64,000 nucleotides of DNA from Anthoceros angustus (lineage: Eukaryota > Streptophyta > Anthocerotopsida > Anthocerotales > Anthocerotaceae), in contig MU008165.1 in the NCBI GenBank assembly GCA_010909165.1, forward strand, positions 1,612,001 to 1,676,000. Reading direction: 5' to 3'. Each line of letters starts with the position of its first letter. Position 1 is the first letter of the stretch. The notes beneath the pieces are model-generated. The model was not told the origin of the DNA and did not search any database. It saw nothing but the letters and a program-made list of their open reading frames with translations. Shown here in pieces: positions 33,501 to 48,317 of the stretch. Both the position numbers and the translations under genes were made by a program.

Positions 33501-35412
33501 CTACTCTGGTTCGACACATAGTGGCTTCACCAGAGAATCGGCCATTGGAACACCAAAGACAAGTGGCCACATCCATACCACCGCAAAGCCACGCCATAGT
33601 GGTCACGCCCTCCCCATCCTTGCTGGGCACCTCCACCTCATCTTCCGCTGCATCCGTGGTCACTTCCACAGAGGCACAAGTTCTACAGTTGCGTGTTCGT
33701 CGCACAAGTGGTGTCATTCTTGTGACGAGTTTCATCATCATGCACAAGGTGGGTGTCCACCGCACGACCGAGTCTCGTAGAAAACTGGTATCCTCCCCAT
33801 CGGTATCCTCTTCCACCGCTCGGTATCCTCTTCCACCGCCGCATGCGATCTTCAACACACCGAGTTGTAGGTGGCCTTGTTGGAGCCGACCACACATGGG
33901 TGCCCACCTTGTGGCACCACCAATCGACCCATGTCGTTGAGTGGAATAAAACTGGGGCCAAGAACAAGAAGTCGCCACGTGAGAGGCATCTGCATCAACC
34001 AAAGGAGCCAACCCCAAACATGACACTGGATCGCCACATGAGTGGGCCAAATACCGCGCCACACCGCACGTAGTACGTGCCTCACCAGTGACTCAACTGG
34101 TTTGAGACACGGGACCACCAGATCTGGCGATTCCATGACATAGTTGTGCATTGGCCAACAGGCGAATCGAATCGGCCGCTTTGGGATAGGTGGCCGCCCA
34201 CGTGGTGGTGTGATCAACGCCTCAAGACCGCGAGGACAAGCAGCACCTACTATATGTGCCTAGGGACAAGCGATTAGCACAAAGGTCAGATATAGCTTTT
34301 CCATGCAAAGCAACAACCTTAGAGCACTACTAACTGTGAGACTCATGAACCGCCTTCTTATGTGAGTCACCAGGCACTATCCTGCAGACCATCCCCAACA
34401 ATTCTTCCAAACGGTGCTCCATGATGTGGAATTCTTGCAGTATGATAATGCTCGCCCACTCCTCGGTCACGCTTCCTGCATCCGTTGGACTCCACTAGTG
34501 AATGGCCAACCCTTGGCCTGCAACCACCGTGCCGGGACTTGAAGAGAACAAGCAGGATTGGGGCAGTCACCGACCAAAGATAGAGGCATACATGGAAAAT
34601 AAAGGCCCACAAGGGAGGAAAACAAAGTCATAGCATCCGAATCCCTACATAGCACCACAAAACCAATTGCGCTTAGATGCATGGAATAGATCTCGACACA
34701 AAACAAGGCATGCATACGGAAGTACCGTGCACACGCAGACTTCGTGATCCGGAGGGCTACATTCGCTAGTGTAAGAAGGGCTGGAATCCATTGAGGAGTC
34801 CTTTCTTTCTTGAGCGTCAAGCTATGTATGCGCCAAAGGCATCATGTAAATCCTCCGCGGATTAGCCTGGGAGGGCGCCACGCTTTTGTTGTTGGCTCTC
34901 AGATTGTCCGCCGCCTCCTTGCACGCAATTGCGCCTGGACACGAGCAACATGTGCATCTTCTACCTGCAAAGGACATAATTAGGTCGCTCGTGTGAGTAT
35001 GAAGTTGATGACTGCTCCACATAACCGCACCTCCTTGTTATAGCATTGCGCCAAGGGCGCGCCTGTGAGCTCCCCTAGAGCAATTTTTGCCGCAAGGTTG
35101 CTTGTCTCCTCGCTTGCAATCACCGACAGCCGGGTCTCTTGCGACAAGGAGATGAGGTCTTCCACCGATGCTTTTGATCTTTGTGTGCAACTCTAGTATC
35201 CCACTACACACGAAAACAAGTGTGCACACGACAACTTGAGGAAATGCTAACATGTCCACCATGCCACCCAAGAAGACAAGATGAGAAAGTGCCCACAGGT
35301 CCAAAATGTGACAGAATGCCAAGATGAATAGCTGCACATGTGTCCACAATGTCACATAATAACAATGGCATCGAATTGTAAAGATGTCCATGACAACATG
35401 ACGGCAGGAGAA

Positions 35413-35720
35413 ATGCCCAGTGCACAACGTGACATGATGACGATGAACAAATGCCCAGTGCACAACGTGACATGATGAGCATGAACAAATGCCCACAAGT
35501 GCACAAAGTGACATGATGACAAGATGAACAATTGCCCACGGCACAACGTGAGATGATGATGATGAACAGAGGCCTACAGTGCACAACGTGACATGATGAC
35601 ATGAACAGATGCCTACAGTGCACAACGTGACACGATGACGATGAATATGCTGTGCACAACGTGATAATGACAAGATGAACAAATGCTTACAGTGCAACGC
35701 ATGATGACGATGAACAAATG
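35413..35720. repeat. 39-bp satellite, about 8 copies, unit A
   Basis: Units run GCC(C/T)ACAGTGCACAACGTGACATGATGACGATGAACAAAT-like with indels. The frames through it yield artefactual Cys/His-rich proteins on the minus strand. Confidence 0.9.
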
Positions 35721-37045
35721 TATTACTTCCACCTGAATACACGACGATCAAGAACCGCACACTCCAAGACACGTATCACCACCCGCCATGCATGACGGAT
35801 CGCACAAGGACGACGACATGACAAGCATACACTACATGCATACATGACGACATGACAAGACACCACTAGGTGTTGATGTGCCTGTGGCCCCCGCCAACCG
35901 CACGGATAGATGTCGGAATGCCCATGAGGCCCCTCTCCCTCCCTCCCCTCCGTGAAGAATCCTCACAATTGAGCTACCGCAAGAGTCTCTCGAATCCAGA
36001 AAACACCAAGCTCACACAAAAAGACGCTAGCAAGGTAAGTGAACTTTACAAGACCGAGGCTAAGTCAAAACCAGCAAAGAACTTGTCAAGCTTGTTGCTC
36101 CCTCTATGCAATCAATAAGAGCAAGCTCACATAAATCAAGCTCAAACTTAAACGTGATGGAAAAACCGTGAACAAACCCTTCCAAATGAGCGTTGGGCTC
36201 AAGGCAGTCCTGCAGGTCCTAAGCAAAGCACATGACCTAAGGGTAGCACTCATGAATCTTAAACCGCAGGGAATCTAAAACTATAAGGAAAACCCACGAC
36301 ATTGCACTGCTCTTTCTACATCCTCCGCCTCCGAACGATGGTTTCCGTCCTCACCGCGCACTATGACATCAACCTCCTCTTGAATACATTCTTGCTCACG
36401 CTCCTGCATGCAAGTCCTCCTTTGGGTCTTGCTCCACGGCCACCTGTAACCTCATCACGGTCCTCGAGTCCGAGGACACCGGCCCCAACATGCCTTCTTG
36501 CCCTTCCCTTGCTCTGTGACCTCGCCATAGGGCCATGTGATCCGTGGGTCTCCTTCTCCTTGTGCACTTTCTTATCCTTCTCCATGTCCTCACATTTCTT
36601 GTGCTTGGAGGCCTTTACCTCATTAGTTTTCTGGCATAGGCCACCGATGACTGCAACTTTTTCTCAACAAGGATGCCAATGGCCATCAACCTAGGGATCT
36701 TCCGATTAACTCGCGTATATCTTGAAAACCAAGTCGCCGATGTTTCTCCACTCCTTGTCGTGACTTATCCGATCCCTTCCACCCATAAGCATCATTGCCC
36801 TGCTACCCCAAACCGAGGGTAAGCACGCCCGGCCCACGCCTCCCTCAAACCTTGCTGCAACTTGCTTTGGCGAACATCCACTCCTTCCACCCGCAAGTTG
36901 TAGTCTCCTTCATGCCAAGACCAGCGAACGCCCACTTTGGCACGCCTCAAGGCTCGACTCACACTGAGCGGCTCAACATGTTTTTGAGGGCACGCTTTTG
37001 ATTCCTTGAGATGCCTAACCTCCCTCATCGAGGAAGCCATGTCAC

Positions 37046-38559
37046 TCCAACACCGAGCACCTCGACCCACTCCAGACACCGCACATGTGCACACATTTGC
37101 ATTAAGCCGCTCAAGTTCTTCAATGACACACGAGGATCGAGAAGCTGCACTCGCACCCACCCAAGGCCACCTCACACCAGACACACTGCACCAGACATGT
37201 GCACACAAGACCGCAGCGCTCAAGTTCTTCACTCCACAAGACACAAGGAGAAGCGCACATCGGCACCCACTCCAACAAAATCACAATGCCACCACAAGCC
37301 TAGCACCACATGTGCACACAAGAGCATTATTCAGCTCAAGTCCTTCACGTAACATTGCACACAAGGAATGATCAAAGGAGCCGCCCTCGGCACCCACTAG
37401 AGCACCCTCACACGCCAAGACCTCACCGAGCCCAGACATGTCCACAATGCATTAAGCCGGCTCAAGTTCTTCGTGGACACCATAGACAAGGGAAGCCGCG
37501 TCGGCACCCACTCAAGGCTAGCACCCTCACGCGCAACATCTCACGGCCCGGATCACGCACATGTGCACAAGAGCATTACTCAGCTCAAGTCCTTCATCGT
37601 GACATTGAACACACGGAATGATCAAAGTGCACCTCGCAAGCACTGAGCACCTCACACGCCCAAAGACCTCAGAGCATGCACATGTCCACACAAGTTAAGC
37701 CGGCTCAAGTTCTTCTGACACCAGACAATGAGAAGCCGCACGCCGGCACCCACTCGCCAGCACCCTCACGCGCAAGATCTCACACTGCACCGCAGACATG
37801 TGCACACAGAGCATTATTCATGCTCAAGTCCTTCATCGTGACATTGAACACACGGAATGATCAAAGGAGCCGCACCGCACTGATCGAGCACCTCACACGC
37901 CCAAAGACCTCCCCTAGAGCATGCACATGTCCACACAAGACCGTTGCGGCTCAAGTTCTTCGACACCACAGACAATGAGAAGCCACGCCCCCACTCCAAG
38001 GCCAGCCTCACGACAAGATCTCATGCCCCCCGACATGTGCACACAAGAGCATTATTCAGCTCAAGTCCTTCACCGTGACATTGAACACACGGAATGATCA
38101 AAGGAGCCGACCCCACAGCATCGAGCACCTCACACGCCCAAAGACCTCACGCTAGAGCATGCACATGTCCACACAAGACCGCGTTGCCCAAGTTCTTCGG
38201 ACACCACATAATGAGAAGCCGCACACCACTCCAAGGCCAAGACCTCACAAGACAAGATCTCACCTGCACTCGCACATGTGCACACAAGAGCGTAAGCAAG
38301 GCTCAAGTCCTTCATCGTGACATTGAACACAAGGAATGATCAAAGGAGGCCGCACCCACTGAGCACCTCACACGCCCAAAGACCTCAAATTTCTAGAGCA
38401 TGCACATGTCCACACAAGACCGTTAAGCTGCTCAAGTTCTTCAAAGGACACCACGATAATGAGAAGCCGCACGCCGCACCCACTCCAAGGCCAAGACCTC
38501 ACGCCGCAAGACAAAGATCTCACACTGCACTGCATGTGCACACAAGAGCGTAGCAAGCC
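37046..38559. repeat. 240-bp satellite, about 6 copies, unit A
   Basis: CACATGTGCACACAAGAGC recurs about every 238-258 bp (37310 to 38535). Each period has two related halves, one with GCTCAAGTCCTTCA(T/C)CGTG and one with GCTCAAGTTCTTC, so this is a higher-order repeat of about 2 x 120 bp. Confidence 0.88.
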
Positions 38560-39935
38560 TCGTGGCGCAAAACACCGATTGCCACACAAGGCACATTACC
38601 TTCAAAATCGACAAACAAAACTGCTGATTCCAGCCGCCGCAGCTGATCTTGCATGTGGGGAGCCCGCTCGCATGTATGGGAAGGAGGGCTCATAAGAAGC
38701 CCCACATAGCTCACAATGCAAAGACAAAGGGTTGATTACAACAACGAGCTCGAGCACGCGAACTTTTGAGCCCGCGAGTGTGATCACGGGCCGGATGTGG
38801 GCGAGCAAGTGAGATTGCATCCAGCCGCTCGTATGGCGGGATCAACTCAAGATCGAGCTCGCGATGGCAATAGCGAGAGTGCACCCACGCCAGAAGGCCG
38901 AATTAAGCGGTTGACCAGCAAGTCCGCAGCGATGATTGCGATCGTGCACTTCCAACAATTGAAGCGGTGAGGATGATGATGTTGATGATGTCTCGAGAGA
39001 TGGCGAGATATCTTGGAAGTTGGAGATAACTTCCTTGTCTTGAGACCCTGAGATGAAGGGCTGGATTTTTACTTGACACTAAGGCCAAGCACACGTTCGA
39101 GTCTCGGTATTGCCCTTGGAGTAAAAGAGAATTCCAGTGGGAGGAGGTGGTTGTCGGACAATACTATATGTTGGAAAAGCATTTGCCCGAGTGTATAGCT
39201 TGCCTTGGGATCCGGAGGAATGCATTTTGCCACTCAAATTGTTCGAGACATGCAAGTTCACAATGGCACCACATGGGCACGATGGAGAAGTCCCTATATA
39301 GGCTAACCACGAGCCGTGAACAAGTCACGCCTATGTCTATGAAAGCGAGGAAGGTGAGTACTCTTACCGGGAAGTCGTAGTTACGGTGGTTCATGATCAA
39401 TCATGGTCTTGAGATGAGCACAACCCGATTCGATCAACACGCGTCGCGTGCGGAGAACAATTAATGCGTGCCCGATGATGTTATTTTCACATTGTTTGCG
39501 TTTATCGAGATCTATGTTGTCACCACATTTACGGGTGCCGAGTTTACTAGGCGTTGTCACACCTGTCACAGGCTTTGCAAGGTCTGTAGTTTCACAACAT
39601 GTTTTGGCTCAAGACTTGTGACCCAAATTGCTATAACGCTGCATCTTTTTGATATATGTTTCGTTGCCACGATAGATCATGTTCATTCTGCGGTCTTGAG
39701 ATGAGCACAACCCGATTGGATGAACACACTGTCGCGAGGAGGACAATTAATGCAAGTCGTGCCCCAGGTTTCTATTTTCACATTGCTGCGTTTTCGGCTA
39801 TGTTGTCACTGTTTAGTCATTTACTAGACTGTTGTCTGTTGTCAAGACTTTGCTGTCTGGTTTATGGCTCAGACTTGATTTGCTATATGTGCATGATATA
39901 TGTGTTGTAAATGATGCTCTAAGACTTGTGTATCT

Positions 39936-40607
39936 TGGGATGTGGTATATGTGGGTGTGGGTATGTGTATGTGGGTGGTGTATATGTGGGTGTGGGTATG
40001 GTATGTGTGGTATGGGTATGTGGTATGTGGGATGTATGTGGTGGAGTATGTGGGTATGTGTATGTGGGTATGTGGGTATGTGGGTATGTGGGGATGTGGG
40101 TATGTGATGTGGGATGTGGGATGTGGGATGTGGGGATGTGGGGATGTGGGATGTGGGATGTGGGATGTGGGATGTGGGATGTGGGGATGTGGGGATGTGG
40201 GGATGTGGGGATGTGGGATGTGGGATGTGGGATGTGGGGATGTGGGATGGGATGTGGGATGGGATGTGGATGTGGGATGTGGGGATGTGGATGGGGTGTG
40301 GGGATGTGGGATGATGTGGGATGTGGGATGGGATGTGGGATGGGGATGTGTGATGTGGGATGTGGGGATGTGGGATGTGGGATGTGGGATGTGGGGATGT
40401 GGGATGTGGGATGTGGGATGTGGGGATGTGGGGATGTGGGGATGTGGGATGTGGGGATGTGGGGATGTGGGATGTGATGGGATGGGGATGGGGATGTGGA
40501 TGTGGGATGGGATGTGGGATGGGATGTGTGTATGTGGGATGTGGGATGTGGGATGTGTGGGGATGTGGGGATGTGGGGATGCGGGATGTGGGTATGCTGA
40601 TGTGGGT
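39936..40607 (+). repeat. G-rich heptamer satellite, unit B
   Basis: The same heptamer array as at 30098-30589 but about 180 bp longer, with TATATGTGGGTGTGG variants at its left end. The length difference between copies is expected for such an unstable array. Confidence 0.95.
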
Positions 40608-43600
40608 CGCCCGCTTGTTAGGTTACTCAGGGCGTGCGCTTTCTCACAATCCTTCTTACTTATTTTGGCGGACAGTCCGTGAGTGCGGCGGCGTTGTTAG
40701 TGCGTGCGGGGCGGTGTTGACGGGACTCTTCATTCCGGGGCCGGAGTGGAGGGTCCATGGCAAACCAAACTCGGGAGTTGGAGGGAGGCGTCGCAGCGGC
40801 CGAAGTGTCTACTCCACGCCCGACCTCAAGACGCGTTGAATGTGAGGAGGATGCTTTTCTATTGTCACGTTTGTGCTTGATGAGGACAACGCATCGGTTA
40901 TGGCACGGCAGGCTGCATGTTGTGATTCCGCTCCGGTTGGAATGTCAAGCTTGTATCCTTTGGATCTTCAAAGCGATCCGACTTGGGAGTTGGGGTATTT
41001 GGGTAGGAATGCTAATGAAGGCACGTTAGAATTTGCTGCAGGCACAGTCGGCCGCCTGCAGGATCCGAGCATGCCGAGGCGGTGGTGGGTGTCGTGGCCA
41101 TAAAACAGCGGTATGTGCAAATTCAAGTTGAGACATTCGAGGTTACTAGCTTGGGCTTCAAGGTGCAAAAGGAGTTCTGGACAAAATTCAAACATTGGTG
41201 CGACATACGCTAAGAGACAATCGTCGACTCGGGAGGCTGGGTGACTTGGTTGCAACCACCAGCAAGAGGTTGATTGTCCACATGTTGAAGGTTCTAACGG
41301 CAATAACAAATAGGTTTGAAAACGAAAGAGGGCGCGGTGGTAAGCGATCCACCCAGTGGTTTCAAGTTCATGTGTTGTCCTTGAAGGCAGTAACTTCTTT
41401 GAGAAGTTGTAGTGGGCTATAGCAAGCATGAAGCGGCGTTAAGAACTTTGTGGATGTGTTTGAGACATTGCTTCGCGCTTCATTTGACTTGTTGTGAAAT
41501 TCTTTATCTCGTAAATGGCCCTAGTTTTCCCATTTTCAATCATTGCAAACAAAGCGACTCCATGCACTCTTGTCGGACTCTTGGTCACGTTGGCCTCAAA
41601 TCTTTGGTCCCCTATGCCGGGTTCGACAAGTTGAAAGGATCGAGGTCGAATTTTCAAAATCTATCGCCTGATTGGCCATCCAGCCTTGCTTTCCTTACAC
41701 TTGGGCATGTTCTAAAGTAATCATGTCACCCACCTTTCGGTGGCCTTATGCACACGTGGCCTCCGCATTGGCAATTTAAAGCCGGCAAGCACTTCGTAGA
41801 CCACGCAAGCTAGCCGCCTTTGTCCTTTGTGGAGATCGGTTGCGGACTTCGCTCTTGTATGCAATGGAAGCGATTGCGAGGAGTGGTTGGTGTGGGGAGG
41901 GACATGGAATCTTCAAGCCGGATTAGGCAAGCTGGCCAGGCACCCTCTTGGCGGAGGTGAGCGCCCATTTGTCAATGAAAGTCACCTTGGCCGCACTACT
42001 TGCATCGAATGGAACGGGCCAAGGCACGCAAGCGCCAGGAAGAAGGTCCGAGATCGGGTGTGGCCCCATATGCCAAGCCTTCCACGCTGCACACATCATG
42101 GAGGTGGTCGGGTTGGCGGCACCGATCTGCCGATTCGGCGGGGGACTCAAGCGAGGAGGACAGCGATGTGATAGATTGAGGGCGCCAGGTCGGGCAACAA
42201 GTTCCTTCCGTCTGGCTAGCTCGCACATCCACGACACTAGATAGGTTGTGTGACAATGGGTGGATGGCGAATCCCTTGATGCTTATTTTGTGGCATTGTA
42301 CATTACATCGACTTTGGGCCACGAGGGTGGTGAAATCGGTGGTGTGGCATATTTTGGATCTTTGGTTTCATGTTAAAGCTGGTTCTGCGGTAGCCTCTTT
42401 GTTGTGTGTTCTCCCACAAAATGTCTACATGGCGTGTGTCATTAATCGTGTCATTGGAATTGCATATGTGTGTGCCACGAGCTCGAGCGGATCGACTCAC
42501 GAATTGTTTTCGTAGACCATCCGAGGCCCTCTTTTCTCGCGCAATCGGGTTTGCTCGTAATTGAGCAATTACAACCTAGCTTCCTCCCAACGCGTTGCTA
42601 AGAACTACAAACGGAGAATTGCTTCACAGACCCACAAAAACCGGTGCATTCTCCCACAAGTAACATGATTGTCAAAAGTGCAAGGATTCACATCTATGCC
42701 AATTATGGATGCTTGCACATTAATCTGTCCATCCACGGATCCTACGTCTCAAGCCTTGACAAAAAGTGACCACAGGACTAAGAACAAAGCAAGCCCATGT
42801 ATATTTTGCAGGACCCCTCCCTTTATGTCGCCACAACTTGATCCAACCATGTTCTATATCCAGCAGAGAGCCGTAAAGGCTGAGTGTTCTTGTTCTTCTC
42901 ATTGGCCACAGGAATAGCTACCATTGGAAACTTCGTGGTCGGGGAGCCTCAAAGCATTATTGGGTCACCACGTGGCCCTGAATCCAAAGTGGTAGGCACT
43001 TTTGTCGATGAGGCACGCTCATAGTAGTAACCTTTTCACAACCTTTTCACCTGCAAAATCTCACCACCCTGGATCTTGATTTGCACTAATGTGACCATGG
43101 GCTCATGCAGCAATACATACCACGAACTTTCTCTTTATTACCAGCCTCGAGCACATGAAGTTATCTCACTGGACGCACTTCCAAACCGCGGTTGTTCCAC
43201 CATGGCACTTTGTGAAGCTTTCTTGGGACGCCTGGTCTCCGGACTTGAGGCACCCTTCCGCTTTCAAGTTCACAGTGCCTCCCTTTTCTACGCAAAGGCG
43301 GCGTCGTCCACGGATACCTCCACCACTTGGTGCGTGATGCTTCGGAAGTGGCGATTTCTCCGCATCCTTATGAATGACAATAGCCACTTCCGGTGGCACA
43401 CATAGTGGCCGCTTGGTAGAATCGGCCATTGGAACACCACAAGTGGCCACATCCATACCGGTCTGCAAAGCCACCGCCATAGTGGTCACGTCCTCCCCAT
43501 CCTTCTTGGGCACCTCCACCTCATCTTCTAGTTGCATCCGGGTCACTTGACGGGCACAAGTTCTGAGTTGCGTGTTAAATGCACTGTATGTGTCATTCTT

Positions 43601-45245
43601 GGCCAGAGTTTCATCATCATGCACAAGGTGGGTGTCCACCGCACGACGAGTCTCGGTGTAGAAAACACAGGTATCCTCCGCCGCTGGTATCCTCTTCCGC
43701 CGGGTATCCTCTTCTGCGCATTGCGATCTTCAACACACCGAGTTGTAGGTGGCCTTGTTGGGTGAGCGACCACACATGGGTGCCACCTTGTGGACCAATC
43801 GACCCATGTCGGTGAGTGGAACAGCGGGGCCGCAAACAAAGAAGTCGCCACGTGAGAGGCATCTGCATCAACCAAAGGAGCCAACCCCAAACATGACATC
43901 ACCGCCACATGAGTGGGCCAAATACGCGTCTGCGCACCGCACGTGCCTCACGAGACTCAATCCACAGGTTTGAGACACAGGGACCACCGATCCGCGACTC
44001 CATGACATAGTTGTGCATTGGCCAACAGGGCGAATCAATGCTTTGGGATAGGTGGCCGCTGCCCACGTGGTGGTGTGATCAACGCCTCGACAAGCGAGGG
44101 CAGCGTGACCTACTATGTGCCTAGGGACAAGCGAGAATTGCTATTAGCACAAAGGTCATATAGCTTTTCCATGCAAAGCAACAACCTTAGAGCACTACTA
44201 ACGGAGACTCATGAACGCCTTCTTATGTGAGTCACCAGGGCACTATCTGTATCGGCAGTCCCAACAATTCTTCCAAACGGTGCTCCATGATGTGGAATTC
44301 TTGCAGTGACCATGATAATGCTCATCCACTCGTTCGGTCACGTTCCGGGCATCCGTTGGACTCCACTAGTGAATGGCCAACCCTTGGCCTGCAACCACAT
44401 CCGGACTTGAAGAGAACAAGCGATTGGGCAGTCACCACGAGCATGTGTTGGTAGAGGCGCATCGCAAAGTGCCCACAAGGGAGGAAAACAAAGTCATAGC
44501 ATCCGAATCCCTACATAGCACCACAAAAACCAGTTGCGATAGATGCATGGGAATAGATCTCGACACAAAACAAGGCATGCATACTGGCAAGTACGGTGTA
44601 CACGCGGCGCCGTGATGGAGGCTACATTCGCTAGTGTAAGAATGGAATCCATTGAGGAGTCCTTTCTTTCTTGAGCGTCAAGCTATGTATGCGGCCAAAG
44701 GCATCATGTAAATCCTCCGATTAACGATTCGTTGGGCGTCACGCTTTTTGGCTCTCGATTGTCCGCCGCCTCCGCAATTGTGCACGGACACGAGCAACAT
44801 GTGCATCTTCTACAAGACGATTACATAATTAGCTCGTGTGAGTATGAAGTTGATGGCTCCACATAACCGCACCTCCTTGTTATAGCAGATTGCGCCAAGG
44901 GCGCTCTGTGAGCTCCCCTAGAGCAATTTTTCTTTGCAAGGTTGCTTGTCCTCGCTTGCAATCACCGGACTGGTCTCTTGCTTGACAAGGAGATGAGGTC
45001 TTCCACCGATTCGTTTTGATCTTTGTGTGCAACTCTAAGCGTATCTACTACACGAAAACAAGTGTGCAGGACAACTTGAGGAAATGCTAACATGTCCACC
45101 ATGCCACCCAAGAAGACAAGATGAGAAAGTGCCACAGTCCAAAATGTGACGAATGCCGCATGAATAGCACATGTGTCCACAATGTCACATAATAACAATG
45201 GCATCAATTGTAAAGATGTCCATGACAACATGACGGGGGAGAAAT

Positions 45246-45562
45246 GCCCACAGTGCACAACGTGACATGATGAAGATGAACAAATGCCCACAGTGCTGGC
45301 GTGACATGATGATGATGAACAAATGCCCACAAGTGCACAAAGTGACATGATGAGATGAACAATTGCACGGGTACAACGTGAGATGATGACGGCATGAGCG
45401 AGGCCTACGGTGCTGGCGTGACATGATGACGGCATGAGCGGATGCCTACGGTGCACTGGCGTGACACGATGATGAGCGGATGCCTACGGTGCTGGCGTAC
45501 GATGGCGGCATGAACAAATGCTTACAGTGCTGCGTGGCGTGACATGATACGCGATGAACAAA
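45246..45562. repeat. 39-bp satellite, unit B
   Basis: Collinear with 35413-35720. In several units GTGCACAACGTGACATG is changed to GTGCTGGCGTGACATG, a patchwise replacement repeated across units. Confidence 0.88.
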
Positions 45563-46862
45563 TCGTCACTTCCACCGTGAATACACGGCGGCCAAAGCGC
45601 CCACACTCCAAGACGTCCGTATCACCCGGCCATGCCGCATGACGGGACTGTGAGACGGCGACAAGCCACTACATGCGAGACATGGCGACATGACACCACT
45701 AGGTGTTGATGTGTGATGGCCAAAGCGCACGGATAGATGTCGGAATGCCCATGAGGCCCCTCTCCCTCCCTCCCTCCCGTGAAGAATCCTCACAATTGAG
45801 CTACGCAGAGTCTATCTCGAATCCACGAGAAAACACCAAGCTCACACAACGTACATTAGCGGTAAGTGAACTTTACAAGGCGAGGCTAAGTCAAAAAGCA
45901 AAGAACTTGTCAAGCTTGTTGCTCCCTCTGCAATCTATAAGAGCAAGCTCACATAAATCAAGCTCAAACACATTAAACGTGATGGATGCGAAAACCGAAC
46001 AAACCCTTCCAAATGAGCGTTGGGCTCAAGGCAGTCCTGCAGGTCCTAAGCAAAGCACATGACCTAAGGGTAGCACTCAGAATCTTAAACCGCGGAATCT
46101 AAAACTATAAGGAAAACCCACGACATTGCACACTGTCTCCGGTTCTACATCCTCCGCTCCGAACGCATGGTTTCCGTCCTCCTCGGCCCTATGACATCAA
46201 CCTCCTCTTGAGAATACATTCTTGCTCACGCTCCGTGCATGCAAGTCCTCATTTGGTCTTGCTCTCCACCGGCGTCACCTCTAACCTCATCACGGTGTCC
46301 TCAGTCAGGGACACCGCCACCTTCTTGCCCTTCCTCTGTGACCTCGTCATAGGGCCATGTGATCCAGTCTCCTTCTCCTTGTGCACTTTCTTCTCCATGT
46401 CCTCACATTTCTTGTGCTTGGAGGCCTTTACCTCATTAGTTTTCTGCATAGGCCAGCGGACACATGCAACTTTTTCTCAACAAGGATGCCAATGGCCATC
46501 AACCTAGGGATCTTCGCCCCGATGCTAACTTGCCGTATATCTTGAAAACCAAGTCGATGTTTCTCCACTCCTTGTCGGCTTATCATCCCTTCCACCCATA
46601 AGCATCATTGCTCAGTTACCCCAAACCGGAGGGTAAGCACGCGTCCCGCCGCCTCCCTCAAACCTTGCTGCAACTTGCTTTGGCGAACATCCACTCCTTC
46701 CACCCATTGTAGTCTCCTTCATGCCAAGACCCGGGAACGCTTCCACTTTGCACGCCTCCAAGGCTCGACTCACACGCGCTCAACATGTTTTTGAGGGCAC
46801 GCTTTTGATTCCTTGAGATGCCTAATGTCTCCTCCTCATCGAGGAAGCCATGTCACTCCAAC

Positions 46863-48317
46863 ACGAGCACCTCGGCACTCCAGATACGCACATGTGCACA
46901 CATTTGCATTAAGCTGCTCAAGTTCTTGACGGCACACAGAGGATCGGGCGCACCTCGGCACCTCAAGGCCACCCTCACGCCCGGCACCTCACGGCCCAGA
47001 ACGCACATGTGCACACAAGACCGCAGCAGGCTCAAGTTCTTCACTCCGGCGCACACGGAGGCACGCCGGCACCCACTCAACAAAATCACAATGCCACCAC
47101 CTCACAAGCCTACGCACATGTGCACACAAGAGCATTATTCGAGGCTCAAGTCCTTCAACGTAACATTGCACACAAGGAATGATCAAGGAGCCACCTCGGC
47201 ACCCACTAGAGCACCCTCACACGCCCACCTCACAGAGCTGCACATGTCCACAGCAGGCCGTTAGCTCAAGTTCTTGAGGACACCATAGACAAGGGAAGCC
47301 GCGTCGGCACCCACTCAAGGCTAGCACCCTCACGCGCAACATCTCACGGCCCGGATCACGCACATGTGCACAAGAGCATTACTCGGGCTCAAGTCCTTCA
47401 ACGTGACATTGAACACACGGAATGATCAAAGGCGCACCTCGGCCTGTTGGAGCACCCTCACCGCAGGCCTCACAGAGCATGCACATGTCCACACAACCGT
47501 TAAGCTCAAGTTCTTGATGACACCAGACAATGAGAAGCCGTCGGCACCACTCCAGAGGCCTCACCTCACGCCACGACATCTCGGCCCGGACCAGCATGTG
47601 CACAAGAGCATTATTCGAGGCTCAAGTCCTTCAACGTGACATTGAACACACGGAATGATCAAGGAGTCGGCTGGAGCACCCTCACCGCCCGACACCTCAC
47701 CCTAGAGCATGCATGTCCACACAAGGCCGTTAAGCGGCTCAAGTTCTTGATGACACCACGCAATGAGAAGCCGCGTCGGCACCCACTCAAGGCCCGGCAC
47801 CCTCACGCGCCTGACATCTCACGGCCCGGACCGCACATGTGCACAAGAGCGTAGCAAGGCTCAAGTCCTTGACATTCACAAGGAATGATCAAAGGCGCCT
47901 CGGCACCCGGAGCACCCTCACGCCCGACCTCACGGCCTAGAGCATGCACATGTCCACACAAGACCGTTAAGCGGCTCAAGTTCTTGATGACACCGACAAT
48001 GAGAAGCCGCGTCGGCACCCACTCAAGGCCCGGCACCCTCAGCGCCCACATCTCACGGCCCGGACCTGCACACAAGAGCGTAAAGCAAGGCTCAAGTCCT
48101 TCAACATGACATTGAACACGGAATGATCAAAGGCCTCGGCACCCCAACGAGCACCTCACGCCACGCCCTAGAGCATGCACATGTCACACAAGACCGTTAA
48201 GCGGCTCAAGTTCTTGATGACACCACAATGAGAAGCCCGTCGCCACCCACTCCAAGGCCAAGACCTCACGGATCTCACTGCACCACACATGTGCACACAA
48301 GGCGTAAGCAAGCCTCG
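46863..48317. repeat. 240-bp satellite, unit B
   Basis: Collinear with 37046-38559, with the same two-half structure and more indels. CTCAAGTCCTTCAACGTGAC replaces ...CATCGTGAC in most units, consistent with homogenisation within the array. Confidence 0.86.

Larger units (their letters stand above)
29001..38906. repeat. 9.9-kb tandem unit, copy A
   Basis: It starts GCGGTTGACCAGCAAGTCC and repeats from 38907 at an offset of 9,906 bp. In order it holds a duplicated 280-bp block, a G-rich 7-bp satellite, about 5 kb of unique-looking sequence, a 39-bp satellite, about 1.3 kb more, and a 240-bp satellite. The frames inside it are short and change between the two copies, so selection on a protein is not supported. 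Confidence 0.92.

Noticed and set aside
35413-35720. CRISPR-like regular repeats
   Set aside because: The units abut with no unique spacers, no cas genes are present, and the DNA is clearly plant nuclear.
35038-35772. 245-codon minus-strand frame rich in Cys and His
   Set aside because: It is generated by the 39-bp repeat, and the frame is not kept in unit B.
39926-40839. Similar frames up to 246 codons in unit B
   Set aside because: Same satellite artefact as in unit A.
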